DNA from: Bolinopsis microptera
Taxonomy: Eukaryota > Ctenophora > Tentaculata > Lobata > Bolinopsidae
Assembly (NCBI RefSeq): GCF_026151205.1
Contig: NC_087079.1
Location: 10,840,635-10,904,634, forward strand
Length of the DNA: 64,000 bases
Direction of reading: 5' to 3'
Shown: one piece after another, positions 1-10,395 of the stretch
Numbering within the stretch: position 1 is the stretch's first letter
How the letters are laid out: each line of letters opens with the position of its first letter
Position numbers and translations under genes: made by a program
Notes under the pieces: generated by a model
The model's database searches: none
Told to the model about the DNA's origin: nothing
What the model saw: only the letters and a program-made list of their open reading frames with translations

Positions 1-828
1 AACTTGATTTTTGACAAAGTATTAACTTTTAAAATTAATTTTAAACCATTAAGGAGTAATTTTATTCAAAATCTGAGGAAATTTTCATCTTAGATAATTG
101 TTCAAGCATTCTGAAAATCTACCGGAAAGTTTTTCTAGCTTGCTCCTTCATAAAGATATTCGTCATTGAAGTTTGTGCTTTTTTGAAGAATTATTTTATA
201 AAAACGTCAATTTTGCGATTTAGTATTCTCTGGTGTTGGGCTATGCCTTGGGTTGTGGAGCTCAGTTCTGCTTCCTATAGGTATAAATTGTGCATTAGGC
301 TAGTTTTAAAGTTGAAAATCGAAAAGTTGCACACGTGGGGACACGCCCAAATTGATAGAAAATCGCTAAAATCAATGAAAATTGCTGTTTTCGTCATTTT
401 CAGTCGACTTTAGAGTGCCGTTGTGATTACAGTTCTTCTTGAAATACTTTGAAACTTTGCATGCTTATCAAACTATATATAAAACAATTACATGCAAAAA
501 TTTACGGCGATTCAATATTGGATGCGCACGCAACGTCCGCTCAAAGTTTGCACGTGCGAAAGGTGAGAATTTTGCTCATTCGTGATTTCCAACAAATTCT
601 GCTTTGCCACGACAGTTTAATGTCATTATATATGAATTTAATGCTTACTTGAATGAGTATTAAGTGGCATATTCAGTCAGTGATCGACCGATATGCTTCC
701 CTAAACACAAGGAAATGTTTTTAAAGGAAAAATTTCGAAATCGTTGAAACTTCCTCCTTATTAATGAAGATATCAGTTTATATTTCGACTTTATAAAGTA
801 CCCTGACATTATAATCAAAAAGAGATGA
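1..828. other. AT-rich stretch with no gene seen
   Basis: The open frames here are short, start at non-ATG codons and have no recognisable domain. I see no splice-bounded exon, RNA gene or tandem repeat. It is probably intergenic or decayed repeat sequence. Confidence 0.5.
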
Positions 829-1346
829 TATTTTACCAAAACCCATAATCATGGGTAGAGTGGACCGCTGTCAGTGTCTCTCTTTCCCAAACAAAAGGAA
901 ATGATATTAATTTGATTGACCGTTCTCAAATGCAAAATGATACCGAGAATGAAATCGGTCGCTCGCTTTTCCCATTCATTTACAATTGTAATAGATTAAG
1001 AAGAACTATCCAAAGGCAGCTGTACTCGGCAATGAAGATTCAATAAACTTCAGCTTGTTCAATAAGTAATAACTACCACCCTTGTCCCTTACCCCGAAAT
1101 ACTAGGTATCGACCCGAACGCAACCCAAAGAGATTTTTACAGCATCTGATTGATGTAATCAATCGAAACTTAATTATACAATTCGTAAGCCGTGAATGAA
1201 TGGGAAAAGCGAGCGACCGATTTCATTCTCGGTATCATTTTGCATTTGAGAACGGTCAATCAAATTAATATCATTTCCTTTTGTTTGGGAAAGAGAGACA
1301 CTGACAGCGGTCCACTCTACCCATGATTATGGGTTTTGGTAAAATA
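829..1346. repeat. Foldback/MITE-like element with about 155-bp inverted arms
   Basis: The left arm (about 829-982) and right arm (about 1192-1346) are near-perfect reverse complements. They begin and end with tattttaccaaaaccc and its complement. About 210 bp of unique sequence lies between them. There is no coding capacity, so this is a non-autonomous terminal-inverted-repeat element. I could not settle a target site duplication. Confidence 0.8.
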
Positions 1347-1938
1347 CGGTATTAAATATTATGGACAAATCTATAGATCTATTTCGTAGTCATATATTCA
1401 CATGATTTGCTTTATATTATCTTAATACTGTAATGAAGTACAGTAGGATTTATGTTTCGAGAAAGAAAGGTTGCGGTCAAATTATTAACAAAAGTAAACT
1501 AAAGTCCATCAGGGACTCCGTGGAGTCGAAAAAGGTACACGGCCGCTGTCTGGTGCTGCTAGGCATTTATTGATCAAGATGTTTTATTGTATTGATTTAT
1601 AATGATTCTATTGTTCGTGACTAATCAAGTTCTAAGTGGAGGTATAAAGTGCTGCTTAAGATACTTCGTCATCTCATGTCCAGTATAATGATTAAGATAG
1701 TATACAATACAGTTTCAGTAGTTGACCCACACAGTTAAGTCCGTCATAACTCACAATCGTTAAATCGTCTGTCAATTGTCAAAGTCGTTGTGTGTTTATT
1801 CGTTGAGATAGCAGTAAGATAAGATGTTACGCGCGCGCGCGTTTAATCCCGTCGACGTGAGATGTGACAATGAAAACGCCATAGAATTATTATTTTCGCG
1901 CGTTACGTAGAGATTACCAGTGTGTAATACTAGTTAAC

Positions 1939-4900
1939 ACTGGGTGTACACTGAGTGTAAGTGTAAGCCTTCGTGACAGACCTAACAGTGCAAAAGCAAA
2001 ATGTTCTACCTGTGTATCACTAAGTCTTGAAAACGACAATTTGAGGAGACAAATTGCTCGTCTAACCAAACTTACCCAAGGCTCAGGCCATGACAAAATT
2101 GCGGTTCCATTCTCTTGCGGGGACAATGTTCTTATCTCTGAACATGAATCAGAAACTCAAAACTGTGAAGTTAGCAGTGTGACTGAACTTAATAGCAACC
2201 CATCTCTTGTGAATTCTTCTGATGTTAACAAACAATCTTCAACCAGTGTTAACGTTGTGGGTAAGTCCATAAATCCATATCATGATTTGAGTCGAGGTGT
2301 ATTCAGGTTTGTTGATACTCTCAAGTTGGATATGGAAACACAATACACACAAACGTTTAACAATAGGGCTGTAGCATACTATGGGGATTTCCCATATGCC
2401 TACAATGGAGGCTTCCATAACACAAGGCCGTTAAATGACAATCCCTTATTAAAGTCTATTTTAGAACGTTTACGCTCACAGTTCCCAAGTCTGATATTTA
2501 ACAGCGCCATGATCACTAAGTATGAAAATGGCAAGCAAGGAATACCATTCCATTCAGATGATGAGATGTCCATATCACCAGGCTCCACCCATATCCAAAA
2601 ACCCGCATTCTCGCATTCTAAGAATGTAGGAAATTTTTAAAAGTAGGAAATTTTTGACAAAAAGTAGGAAATTCGAGAGCCAACTCTGAGAATTTTCGAT
2701 AATATTTCAGTAGGAATTTAAGTGAAAGAGCAGACTAAAAGTTGCTGGACCGTTATTTAAATGTCCTCAGTCAGGGATCCACTGATCCAGTCTATCAAAT
2801 TTCGTTTCACAGACCAAAGTTTGTTGCTATTAGCTACAAAATCTGTGCATCAAGTAACCACTAACCAGATGCTAATTATTGGGGCATTTTCGCGTACACG
2901 ACATAAATAGTTGTCATTATTACTTTATTAACATTTTACTATCTACTTATCTAGTCTATGAAACCGGATATGTCTACAGTGTCACCCGATATCTGTATTG
3001 GCAAGCAGTAGCATATACACATCACGTCTTCAATGTGTGTATCACACTGCACACACCCAGCCCAAATTCGTGTGGCGTGAGAAAATATCAGAAAAACAGG
3101 GCGTTTTAACTAATCTGTACGATGATGCTAGAATGGGCGTGAGAATTGGACTTTTTCTAGTTTTTTAATTAGTCGCTCTGCCCGCTTGCTTTTGTTGCTT
3201 ACATTGGGTTGTTGAACTTCCTATTAATCATGAATCGTCCAAAGTTCAAGTCTAAATCCGAGGTCCAATCATCTTATAAGAATTACAGATAGGGATGACA
3301 GAAGAGTGCAAAAAGAGCTCCAGATTAGGCTGATGGCCCCATCACCATGTTCTGCTGAGGGTGAAAAGCTTGTTCAACAGGTTGCTACGAGAATGGCAAG
3401 AAACCACTCTTTTCTGAAAACCACCCATGGGGGGATGGGGGCGGCTATAGAAAACTTCTGCAAATCCCAATATAGACTACCATTCCAGTTTTGATAATAG
3501 CATTATCAATCATGTAATGTTGTGAACGGTCATCAATGCAATAGTAATAACTTTATGTCAGGAGTTCAAAGAACATTATATAGTATTATGAGTTGATGTA
3601 ATACGTCTAAACATGCATAATGCATAAGCATTCTTTGTTGCGTTTCCTATCTTATTTAAATAGTAAATACTAAGTATAGTCATTATTATATTTTTGGAAA
3701 ATTTAAATTCCTTGTTTCTTGAATATTTGGTCTCATACTTGCTTCCTTCTCCAAATTCCCTTAACCCTGTATTAGTTTATAGCTTGAAAGCAGAAAGTGA
3801 TGGTAGTAGATGAGAAAACATTTTTGCCAAAATTATAAACTCTTGATACTTCATGCTGTCTCCTATTTCGTGCTTTAGTTAAGCCAAGTGTTTAGGGATT
3901 CTAGAATCCAGACAATTTATCCCAATAAAAATTGAAATCAGAAAATAGTATGCTAAAATCGTTCTCCATTGTCAGATTCGTTCCAGGAGGCCAACTCTAG
4001 TTTAAATTTCCAAAATTTTCGGGGGCTTCGCCCCCAAAAGTAACCTAGGATTATCTATTAAAAAGTATTCCGGGCCCTAAAAAAGTAAAATTGAGAATCT
4101 GGAATCCGCCATGAAAAATCTTTGAACCGCGCGAATACAAAGACTCTTTATGCGAGCGATGCGAGCGGGCCACAGAAAACGAAAAAATTGAGAATGTAGG
4201 AAATTAAAAATTTTTTGGATATGGGAGGCTCCATGATTTCCACCATATCGTTAGGAGCAACAAGAGTCCTCAGTTTTAGGTCTAAAAGCAAAGTCCACGT
4301 TGCCAATCTTACTCTCTCCCATGGCGACATAATGATTATGACCAGAAAATCTCAGGACAGCTTTGAACACAGCCTTATTCAGGACCATACTGATGACATG
4401 AGAATTAGCATTACTCTGCGCCAGATTGATGGCAGTGCAACCTTGTCTGCTCCACCCGATACCTCAAGTAAGCCTTTCGTTACTGTAGGAGAAACTGAAC
4501 CCTCAATCAAAGGGAAATCATCACCCAACAAAATCACTCATAAGAGCACCGTATCCCCTGCTTCAGTCAAAAGCAAATCCCTCGCTGTGTATGTTAGCTC
4601 AAGCATGTTCTCCAAGTTAGATGCTACAAAACTATCCTCTGCTCATCAAGAAGCACATGTATTTCACTATCCTGGTGGCATTGCAAACGGTATCAATGAA
4701 CGCTTCCACTCAGATGAAAGAAAGAGGTCAATTGATGCAAATAATGTGAAGACCATCGTACTCATGTGTGGAACTAATGATGTGGACTTAATCCTAGAGA
4801 GTCCTCGACACATGAGGAATAGATTATTGTCACCCGATGAGTTCACAGGAAAAGCAAAGGCCCTTGATAACACCAATCGCTCTATTGATAATCTGATCCA

Positions 4901-5265
4901 GTCACTTCACTCGTGGGCTCCAGCTGCAAAAATTAAGATCATAAACATTTTACCAAGAGAAAGTTTTGCTAGAAATAAAGTGATAAATGACATCAATATC
5001 TTTTTATCTAAGATTCCTTCCAAATACTCGTTTGTTAGCTTTATACCCACAGAGATGAATCGATTTTTGTTTAGTGATAGATCTGGATTTAGGAAATCAT
5101 CTTGTTTTAGTAGATTTGGGGAAGACAATGTGCATCTAAACAGCGATGGTATCTTTAAAGTGATGGTTATGATTTAAAAATTCACTTCCTCTCAATGGCT
5201 TAATTAACCACGTACATGAAGGAGTAGAGTATGCCAATCAACATCCAGGCACTTTTAAAACTTGA
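1939..5265 (+). CDS. LINE ORF1: CxxC/coiled-coil + AlkB-like 2OG-Fe(II) oxygenase + SGNH hydrolase, interrupted
   Basis: The N-terminal part (about 1.94-2.1 kb) has a KCSTCV CxxC pair followed by a leucine-rich heptad segment, typical of LINE ORF1 multimerisation regions. Next comes an AlkB-type double-stranded beta-helix. The HxD iron ligands are at 2551-2559 (HSD), the distal histidine is at 4368-4370 (in EHSLIQD), and the 2-oxoglutarate arginine is at 4401 (RISITLRQI). A DNA transposon (2588-4225) sits between PGS and ISLGATR; without it and one copy of its 8-bp duplication the fold reads through. The third part is an SGNH hydrolase with block I YVSSSMF, block II PGG, block III GTND and block V DNVHLN, so all four catalytic positions are present. 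A frame break near 5165-5175 ends one frame at 5177, and the continuation runs to TGA at 5263-5265. No in-frame ATG is visible near the N-terminus, so the true start is unknown. This copy is dead as it stands. Confidence 0.75.
2588..4225. mobile_element. Non-autonomous DNA transposon inside LINE ORF1 (14-bp TIR, 8-bp TSD)
   Basis: The ends are perfect 14-bp inverted repeats: CCCATATCCAAAAA at 2588-2601 and its complement at 4212-4225. The flanking octamer aggctcca occurs at 2580-2587 and again at 4226-4233, a clean target duplication. Subterminal sequence is also related: gaatgtaggaaatt occurs near both ends. The 1638-bp body has no transposase; the longest frame (3306-3494) has no recognisable domain. 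An 8-bp duplication is known for hAT, P and related superfamilies. The TIR sequence does not let me choose. Confidence 0.88.
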
Positions 5266-5715
5266 AACTCGTCAGAAATCGAATTACGCCCTCTCAAACA
5301 TTCAGCTGATACGTCACCGCAAGGTCCCATACCGCGGAGCAGCATTAGAGCAGGCTGTATTCCTTGCAACAATTTGTTGTTCCTACTTCCTACACAATTG
5401 ATTTTTAACGTTTCTTGACCCGTTTTTGGTTTGCCCTGCAATTTTTCTAAATTAAAAACATTTGCTAAATAATTATGTTGATCACTCTTCTTTTATAGCT
5501 AAAAGTTTTGTCGATAAGAAAATGTGTGTTGCCTTGAGTCACAGTTTATCGCACCGCACAGAGGAGACAAACAATGTATCACACAAGTTGACATGTTTAA
5601 AGTTAATGTGATAAGTAAAGAAGGTCTGGACTTTGGACGGTACCTATATTCGATGCAAATTTCTGATCCTGCAAAAACAGAAAAGTTTTTAAAGAATAAG
5701 TTGACCAATAAGCAC

Positions 5716-5830
5716 GTCCGTCTATGTCCGCTTGTCTCATAGAATCCAAAAAGGACAGGACATAGGCGGACATAGGCGGACATAGACGGACATAGACGGA
5801 CATAGGCGGACATAGGCGGACATTAATGGA
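5716..5830. repeat. 10-bp minisatellite (gtccgcctat-type)
   Basis: About ten copies of a decamer read as ggacataggc on the plus strand. They are preceded by tgtctcatagaatccaaaaaggacaggac, which recurs almost identically at 6770-6800 beside another short run of the same decamer. The two copies bracket the pyrimidine block, as if the whole 5.7-6.85 kb interval were one inserted or expanded unit. Confidence 0.8.
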
Positions 5831-5992
5831 CACCTAAATTGCTAAATAAAATGTTCAATTTTTGCTGTTATAGGGGGATCATGTTTTTTGTCCGTTCGGT
5901 ACCCTATATTTTCAAAACGGACAAAAAATAGAGCGGACAAAAACGGACAAAAATGGACAAAGACGGACAAAAATGGAAATAACATTTAGATG

Positions 5993-6620
5993 CTTCCTCC
6001 TCCTACTCTTCCTCCTCCTCCCCCTGGGTCTTCCTGATCTTCCTCAGCCCTCTTCCTCCTCCCCTCCTCAGTCCTCCTCCTACTCCTCCTCCTCGTCCTC
6101 AGTCCTCCTCATCAGTCCTCAACAGTCCTCCTCCTCCCCAGTCCTCCTCCTCCTCCTGAGTCCTCCTCCTGAGCCCTCCTCCTGGGTCCTCTTCCTCCTC
6201 TTCATCCTCCTCCTCTTCCTCCTCAGTCCTCAGTCCTCCTCAGTCCTCCTCCTCATCCTTCTCCTCAGTCCTCCATCCTCCTCCTCAGTCCTCCCCCAGT
6301 CCCCCTCCTCCTCCTCCTATTCAGTCCTCCTCCTTCTCCTCCTCAGTCCTTCTCCTCCTCCTCCTCAGTCCTCTTCCTCCTCTTCCTCCTCCTCCTCCCT
6401 CTCAGTCATCCTCCTCGGCCATCCTCCTCAGCCATCCTCCTCAGTCCTCCTCCTTCTGGGTCCTCCTCCTCCTCCTGGGTCTTCCTGATCCTTCTCCTCC
6501 CTCTCAGTCATCCTCCTCAGTCATCCTCCTCAGTCATCCTCCTCAGCCATCCTCCTCAGCCATCCTTCTCAGCCATCCTCCTCAGTACTCTTCAGTACTC
6601 TTCAGTACTCTTCAGTCCTC
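5993..6620. repeat. Polypyrimidine (CTCCTC/AGTCCTCCT) low-complexity tract
   Basis: About 620 bp of almost pure C+T on the plus strand is built from cctcctc and cagtcctc units. It keeps long open frames only because the unit lacks stop codons, so I do not call a protein. Such purine/pyrimidine strand asymmetry can adopt triplex or R-loop structures (established for such tracts in general, not shown here). Confidence 0.85.
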
Positions 6621-6624
6621 AAAA

Positions 6625-6848
6625 TGTTTGTCCGCTAATGTCCACCAATGTCCGCTAATGTCCACCAATGTCCATCCAAGTCCGCCAATGTCCGTCCGGG
6701 TCCGCTAATGTCCGTCAGAGTCCGCCAATGTCCGTCCGTGTCCGCCAATGTCCCAAAAAACACGTCCGTTGTCTCATAGAATCCAAAAAGGACAGGACAT
6801 AGGCGGACATAGACGGACATGACACCCCCCCCCCCCCCCCCCCCCCCC
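6625..6848. repeat. Decameric tgtccgctaa repeats ending in a 24-base C run
   Basis: Imperfect copies of tgtccgctaa and tgtccaccaa run from 6625 to about 6755. They are followed by the second copy of the gtctcatagaatcc segment, four more decamers, and then an uninterrupted C run at 6825-6848. On the minus strand this run is a strong G-quadruplex candidate. Run lengths like this are error-prone in assemblies. Confidence 0.75.
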
Positions 6849-7404
6849 TATAATTTACCCTCATTTTTGTACTATTACTGCGATTTATTTTGATATTTTC
6901 GTCGGTGCCAGCCAATATTAAGTTTATAAAGCGCTATTTTTGAATAACAATAGTTAACTCATGTATATCAACCATTATAATGCGGAAATATGCGTAATTA
7001 ACTCTCATTTTATGGGGCTAAACACTAATAAAACAATGGACCGACCCGCACTCGAGCCTCTGTAGAACCTTGCCGTGACGTAACAGGGTGATACTCTAAA
7101 TGGAATTACGAGGATCAGGGAGTAAATCTGGGAGTGTAACTTTGCATACGTGTTTAAAATGATGTTGTCTACCTATCAAGCATGAATTTAAGTAAAATAA
7201 TTGCTAAAACCAAATCATAACCATCACTTTAAACTAGCAAAGCACATCAAGTACCATGCTCACCATTGAAATCGACATGACATTTCCACCTGAATATTTA
7301 TTTTGATTTCAAGTTTAAAACTTTTCTATTGAAAATATTTACAGGCGGATAATTTTCACCTGATTTTAGTTTAATCAGACACAACGACTAACACGTTTTG
7401 TGAA

Positions 7405-10395
7405 ATGACAAATATTCACAACTCAGCTGACAAATTTCATAACCTTTGCATTGGTCACTGTAACATTCAAGGTGGTCTCCTAAATTTAGCTAAAAGTAAT
7501 GAACTTACTCAACTCATTCGAGATCATAAGCTAGACATACTTTCCCTAAATGAGATGAATCTTAATGATACTATTGACACAGACACCATAAATATTCCTT
7601 CCTCCTTCAACATTATGCGATGCGACAGGCCAAACAGTTCTAGGGGTGGTTGTGGCTTAATGATAAACAAAAAACTAGCTTACATAGAATTAGTTATGGA
7701 TAGTAAGCTTGATAACATTGAAGCATTATGGGTGAAGCTTAAGAATAGCAAGATCAATGTTTGCTGCTTCTATCGCTCTGGAAATTATTGCAGTGTTGAT
7801 AACTTTATTGAGTACATTCATTTTTGCATGAAAAAATTGAACGGGAAAAAGGTTATCTGGATTGGGGATATAAACATTGACCAGAATAATATCTCATCCA
7901 CCCAGTACAAAAAATTAGATATGACCTTGAGATGTTACAATCTAGTTCAAACCATTCAAGGGATAACTAGAGTTGCTAAACGTGGAGACAATTTTACCCA
8001 GACTACTATTGATGTAATATTCACTAACTGTTATGCAGATTTTGTTCAATCTTCTGTTCTTGATGAACGTATTGGGGATCATCAAGCTATTATGTGTGAG
8101 ATAGATTGTAAAGTACCTATAGCTCCTAAATTTGAAAAGGTTGAAATTAGAAATCATTGTAAACGTAATGTTAAACAATTCTTAGACTATCTAGATACCT
8201 GCTCTGATTACAGTCCACTATTGGAAAGTACAGATGTTGAAGCTATCACTGCTGGCCTTTGTCATCATATTGAACAGGCATATGCAACCTTCTTCCCTTG
8301 CAAGACCATAGAAAGGCATGAAAAGTTCATACATAAACCTTCTACTGAACTTTTAAATGCCATTAATCATACACATTTTCTTCTAAAGAAATTCCGTAAA
8401 AAGAAGGATAAGAGAGACAATGGAAATTGCAATAAATGTGGTATATGTAGCAAATGTATAAAGTGTAATGAGGCCTGGGATTGCTACAAGATTCAGAGAA
8501 ATATTAGAAATAAATTAGCTAAAACCTGCAAAAAGGCTAATGTAATCGATGATCTACAAGTTAAAAGTGCCAAGAATGATCTTAAAGGGATATGGAAAAC
8601 TATCAAACTGGCATCAAATATGACCCCTGGTACAACTAATTGTCAAACTATCAATGAGAATGATCCTGAGCTATTTAACTTTCATTTTGCAAATGTTGGA
8701 TCAAGATTACAAAATCAGGCCCCCAGTATTGAAAGAGTTAGTTTTACTGATTTTTTACCTCCTAGAACTTCTAACATCTCATTTGATAGATTCCAAGAAA
8801 TAAATGAAACTGATATCCTAATGTATGTCGAAACGCTCAAGAATGACAAGGCCTCATATGACGATGTGCCTCTATTTTTACTTAAGCAAGCTGTACCACA
8901 CATAGTTGAGCCACTGACCCATATTGTCAATTTGAGCCTTAATACAGGTGTTGTACCAACCCTTTGTAAAAAAGCTAGAGTAACTCCCATCCATAAGGCA
9001 GGAATGAAAGATGATCCTAATAATTACAGGCCAATATCCATCCTTCCACTTGTAGGAAAACTTATAGAATACTTTGTCGGCAAGCAACTCACTGATTACA
9101 TGGAAGAGAACAAACTTTTCATCCGGCATCAATATGGCTTTCGGAAAAATCACTCCACAACTTATTTGATGTACGATCTGATGGACGAAATATATATGAG
9201 TAAATCTAAGTCTTATAAACCAGGAATCATCTTTCTTGATCTTAAGAAGGCCTTTGACACAGTGAATCATGAAATATTGCTTCAAAAATTGGCATATTAT
9301 GGAATTGGTGGCATTGCTTTAACCTGGTTTAAGAACTTCTTATCTTGTAGATATCAATGCACTAGGATCAATGGCAAACTAAGCTCATTTTTAGAAGTTC
9401 TGAGTGGTGTACCACAAGGAAGCATCATTGGGCCTATATTATTTAGTATCTTCATAAATGACATCATTTATGCCTGTAAGTTACAGGCATGTAACCTATC
9501 TAAGCCCTTTCTATTTGCAGATGATGGTGCACTATTCTTTGATCAAACCTGCAGAAGCACATTTATAAACATGAAAATAGAACTTATGACAATCTTTAAA
9601 TGGCTCAGTGTAAATAAATTATCACTCAATGAAAAGAAGACTGAATTCCTATTGTTTGATTCTGTTGATCAACATGATGAATTAACCATTGAATGTAATG
9701 AGGTAACTTTCACAATCAAGGAGTGCAAAGAGACAAAATATCTTGGCCTCATTCTAGATAGTAAATTAAACTTCAAAAGCCATGTAGATTATATTATTAA
9801 GAAGGTCATGAAGAGAATTGGTGCCATGTATAGAAGTAAAGCACTGCTACCCATTAAATATAGGAAAATGTTTGCCAATGCACTCATGTTGCCACAATTC
9901 GATTATTTAGACACGATCTATTGTAGAGCTGGCAAGACAAAACTTGCTGAACTTGACACTCTGTACAAAAAGGTAGCCAAAATAGCTCTCAACGTTCCAC
10001 AAACAGAGAGCAGCCTTAATGTTTATAGAGACATGAAATGGTTACCACTCCATCTTAGACGGCAACTCCATCTGTCAAATTATATGTTTAGAATCATCCA
10101 TGACAATTGTCCTACAAACTTTATGAACAAATTTAGTTACATATCAGGAGGTAGTAGGAGCGGCGAAAGCTGCAACCTATATGTTAATAGATCAACATCA
10201 CATAAAAACTTTCAATACTTGGGGGCAAAATGTTGGAATAATGCTCCAACAGATCTACGAAATCTGCCCGATGTTAAAAGCTTTAGTGATTCGTATAAGA
10301 AACAGCTACTCTCATCTATAACAACAGACCCTAATTATACCGTCGACAATTCATATGACAAATTTTACACTGCAATCATAGTCGACGATAACTAA
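7405..10395 (+). CDS. LINE ORF2: AP endonuclease - Cys-rich linker - reverse transcriptase
   Basis: This 996-residue intact frame begins at ATG. Residues about 10-225 form an APE-type endonuclease: GHCNIQGG (Asn), LNEMN (Glu), GDINID (Asp/Asn), DVIFTN and GDHQAI (catalytic His). Residues about 340-365 hold a compact cysteine cluster (CNKCGICSKCIKCNEAWDC) that could bind zinc. The reverse transcriptase follows: RPISILPLVGKLIE, HQYGFRKNHST, FLDLKKAFDTVNH, SGVPQGSIIGP and LFADD (active-site FADD instead of YADD). A C-terminal thumb-like region has the usual LINE motifs (KYLGLILDSKLNFKSH). Target-primed reverse transcription is the family mechanism. All catalytic residues are present and no stop interrupts it, so this ORF looks recently active, although ORF1 is broken. 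Confidence 0.93.
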   Translation: MTNIHNSADKFHNLCIGHCNIQGGLLNLAKSNELTQLIRDHKLDILSLNEMNLNDTIDTDTINIPSSFNIMRCDRPNSSRGGCGLMINKKLAYIELVMDSKLDNIEALWVKLKNSKINVCCFYRSGNYCSVDNFIEYIHFCMKKLNGKKVIWIGDINIDQNNISSTQYKKLDMTLRCYNLVQTIQGITRVAKRGDNFTQTTIDVIFTNCYADFVQSSVLDERIGDHQAIMCEIDCKVPIAPKFEKVEIRNHCKRNVKQFLDYLDTCSDYSPLLESTDVEAITAGLCHHIEQAYATFFPCKTIERHEKFIHKPSTELLNAINHTHFLLKKFRKKKDKRDNGNCNKCGICSKCIKCNEAWDCYKIQRNIRNKLAKTCKKANVIDDLQVKSAKNDLKGIWKTIKLASNMTPGTTNCQTINENDPELFNFHFANVGSRLQNQAPSIERVSFTDFLPPRTSNISFDRFQEINETDILMYVETLKNDKASYDDVPLFLLKQAVPHIVEPLTHIVNLSLNTGVVPTLCKKARVTPIHKAGMKDDPNNYRPISILPLVGKLIEYFVGKQLTDYMEENKLFIRHQYGFRKNHSTTYLMYDLMDEIYMSKSKSYKPGIIFLDLKKAFDTVNHEILLQKLAYYGIGGIALTWFKNFLSCRYQCTRINGKLSSFLEVLSGVPQGSIIGPILFSIFINDIIYACKLQACNLSKPFLFADDGALFFDQTCRSTFINMKIELMTIFKWLSVNKLSLNEKKTEFLLFDSVDQHDELTIECNEVTFTIKECKETKYLGLILDSKLNFKSHVDYIIKKVMKRIGAMYRSKALLPIKYRKMFANALMLPQFDYLDTIYCRAGKTKLAELDTLYKKVAKIALNVPQTESSLNVYRDMKWLPLHLRRQLHLSNYMFRIIHDNCPTNFMNKFSYISGGSRSGESCNLYVNRSTSHKNFQYLGAKCWNNAPTDLRNLPDVKSFSDSYKKQLLSSITTDPNYTVDNSYDKFYTAIIVDDN

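Noticed and set aside
5231-5401. 56-codon ATG frame overlapping the end of LINE ORF1
   Set aside because: It overlaps the frame-shifted tail of ORF1, has no recognised domain and could be chance.
5973-6488. 171-codon frame rich in Ser, Pro and Leu
   Set aside because: It is a translation of the polypyrimidine tract; other frames are equally open and there is no domain.
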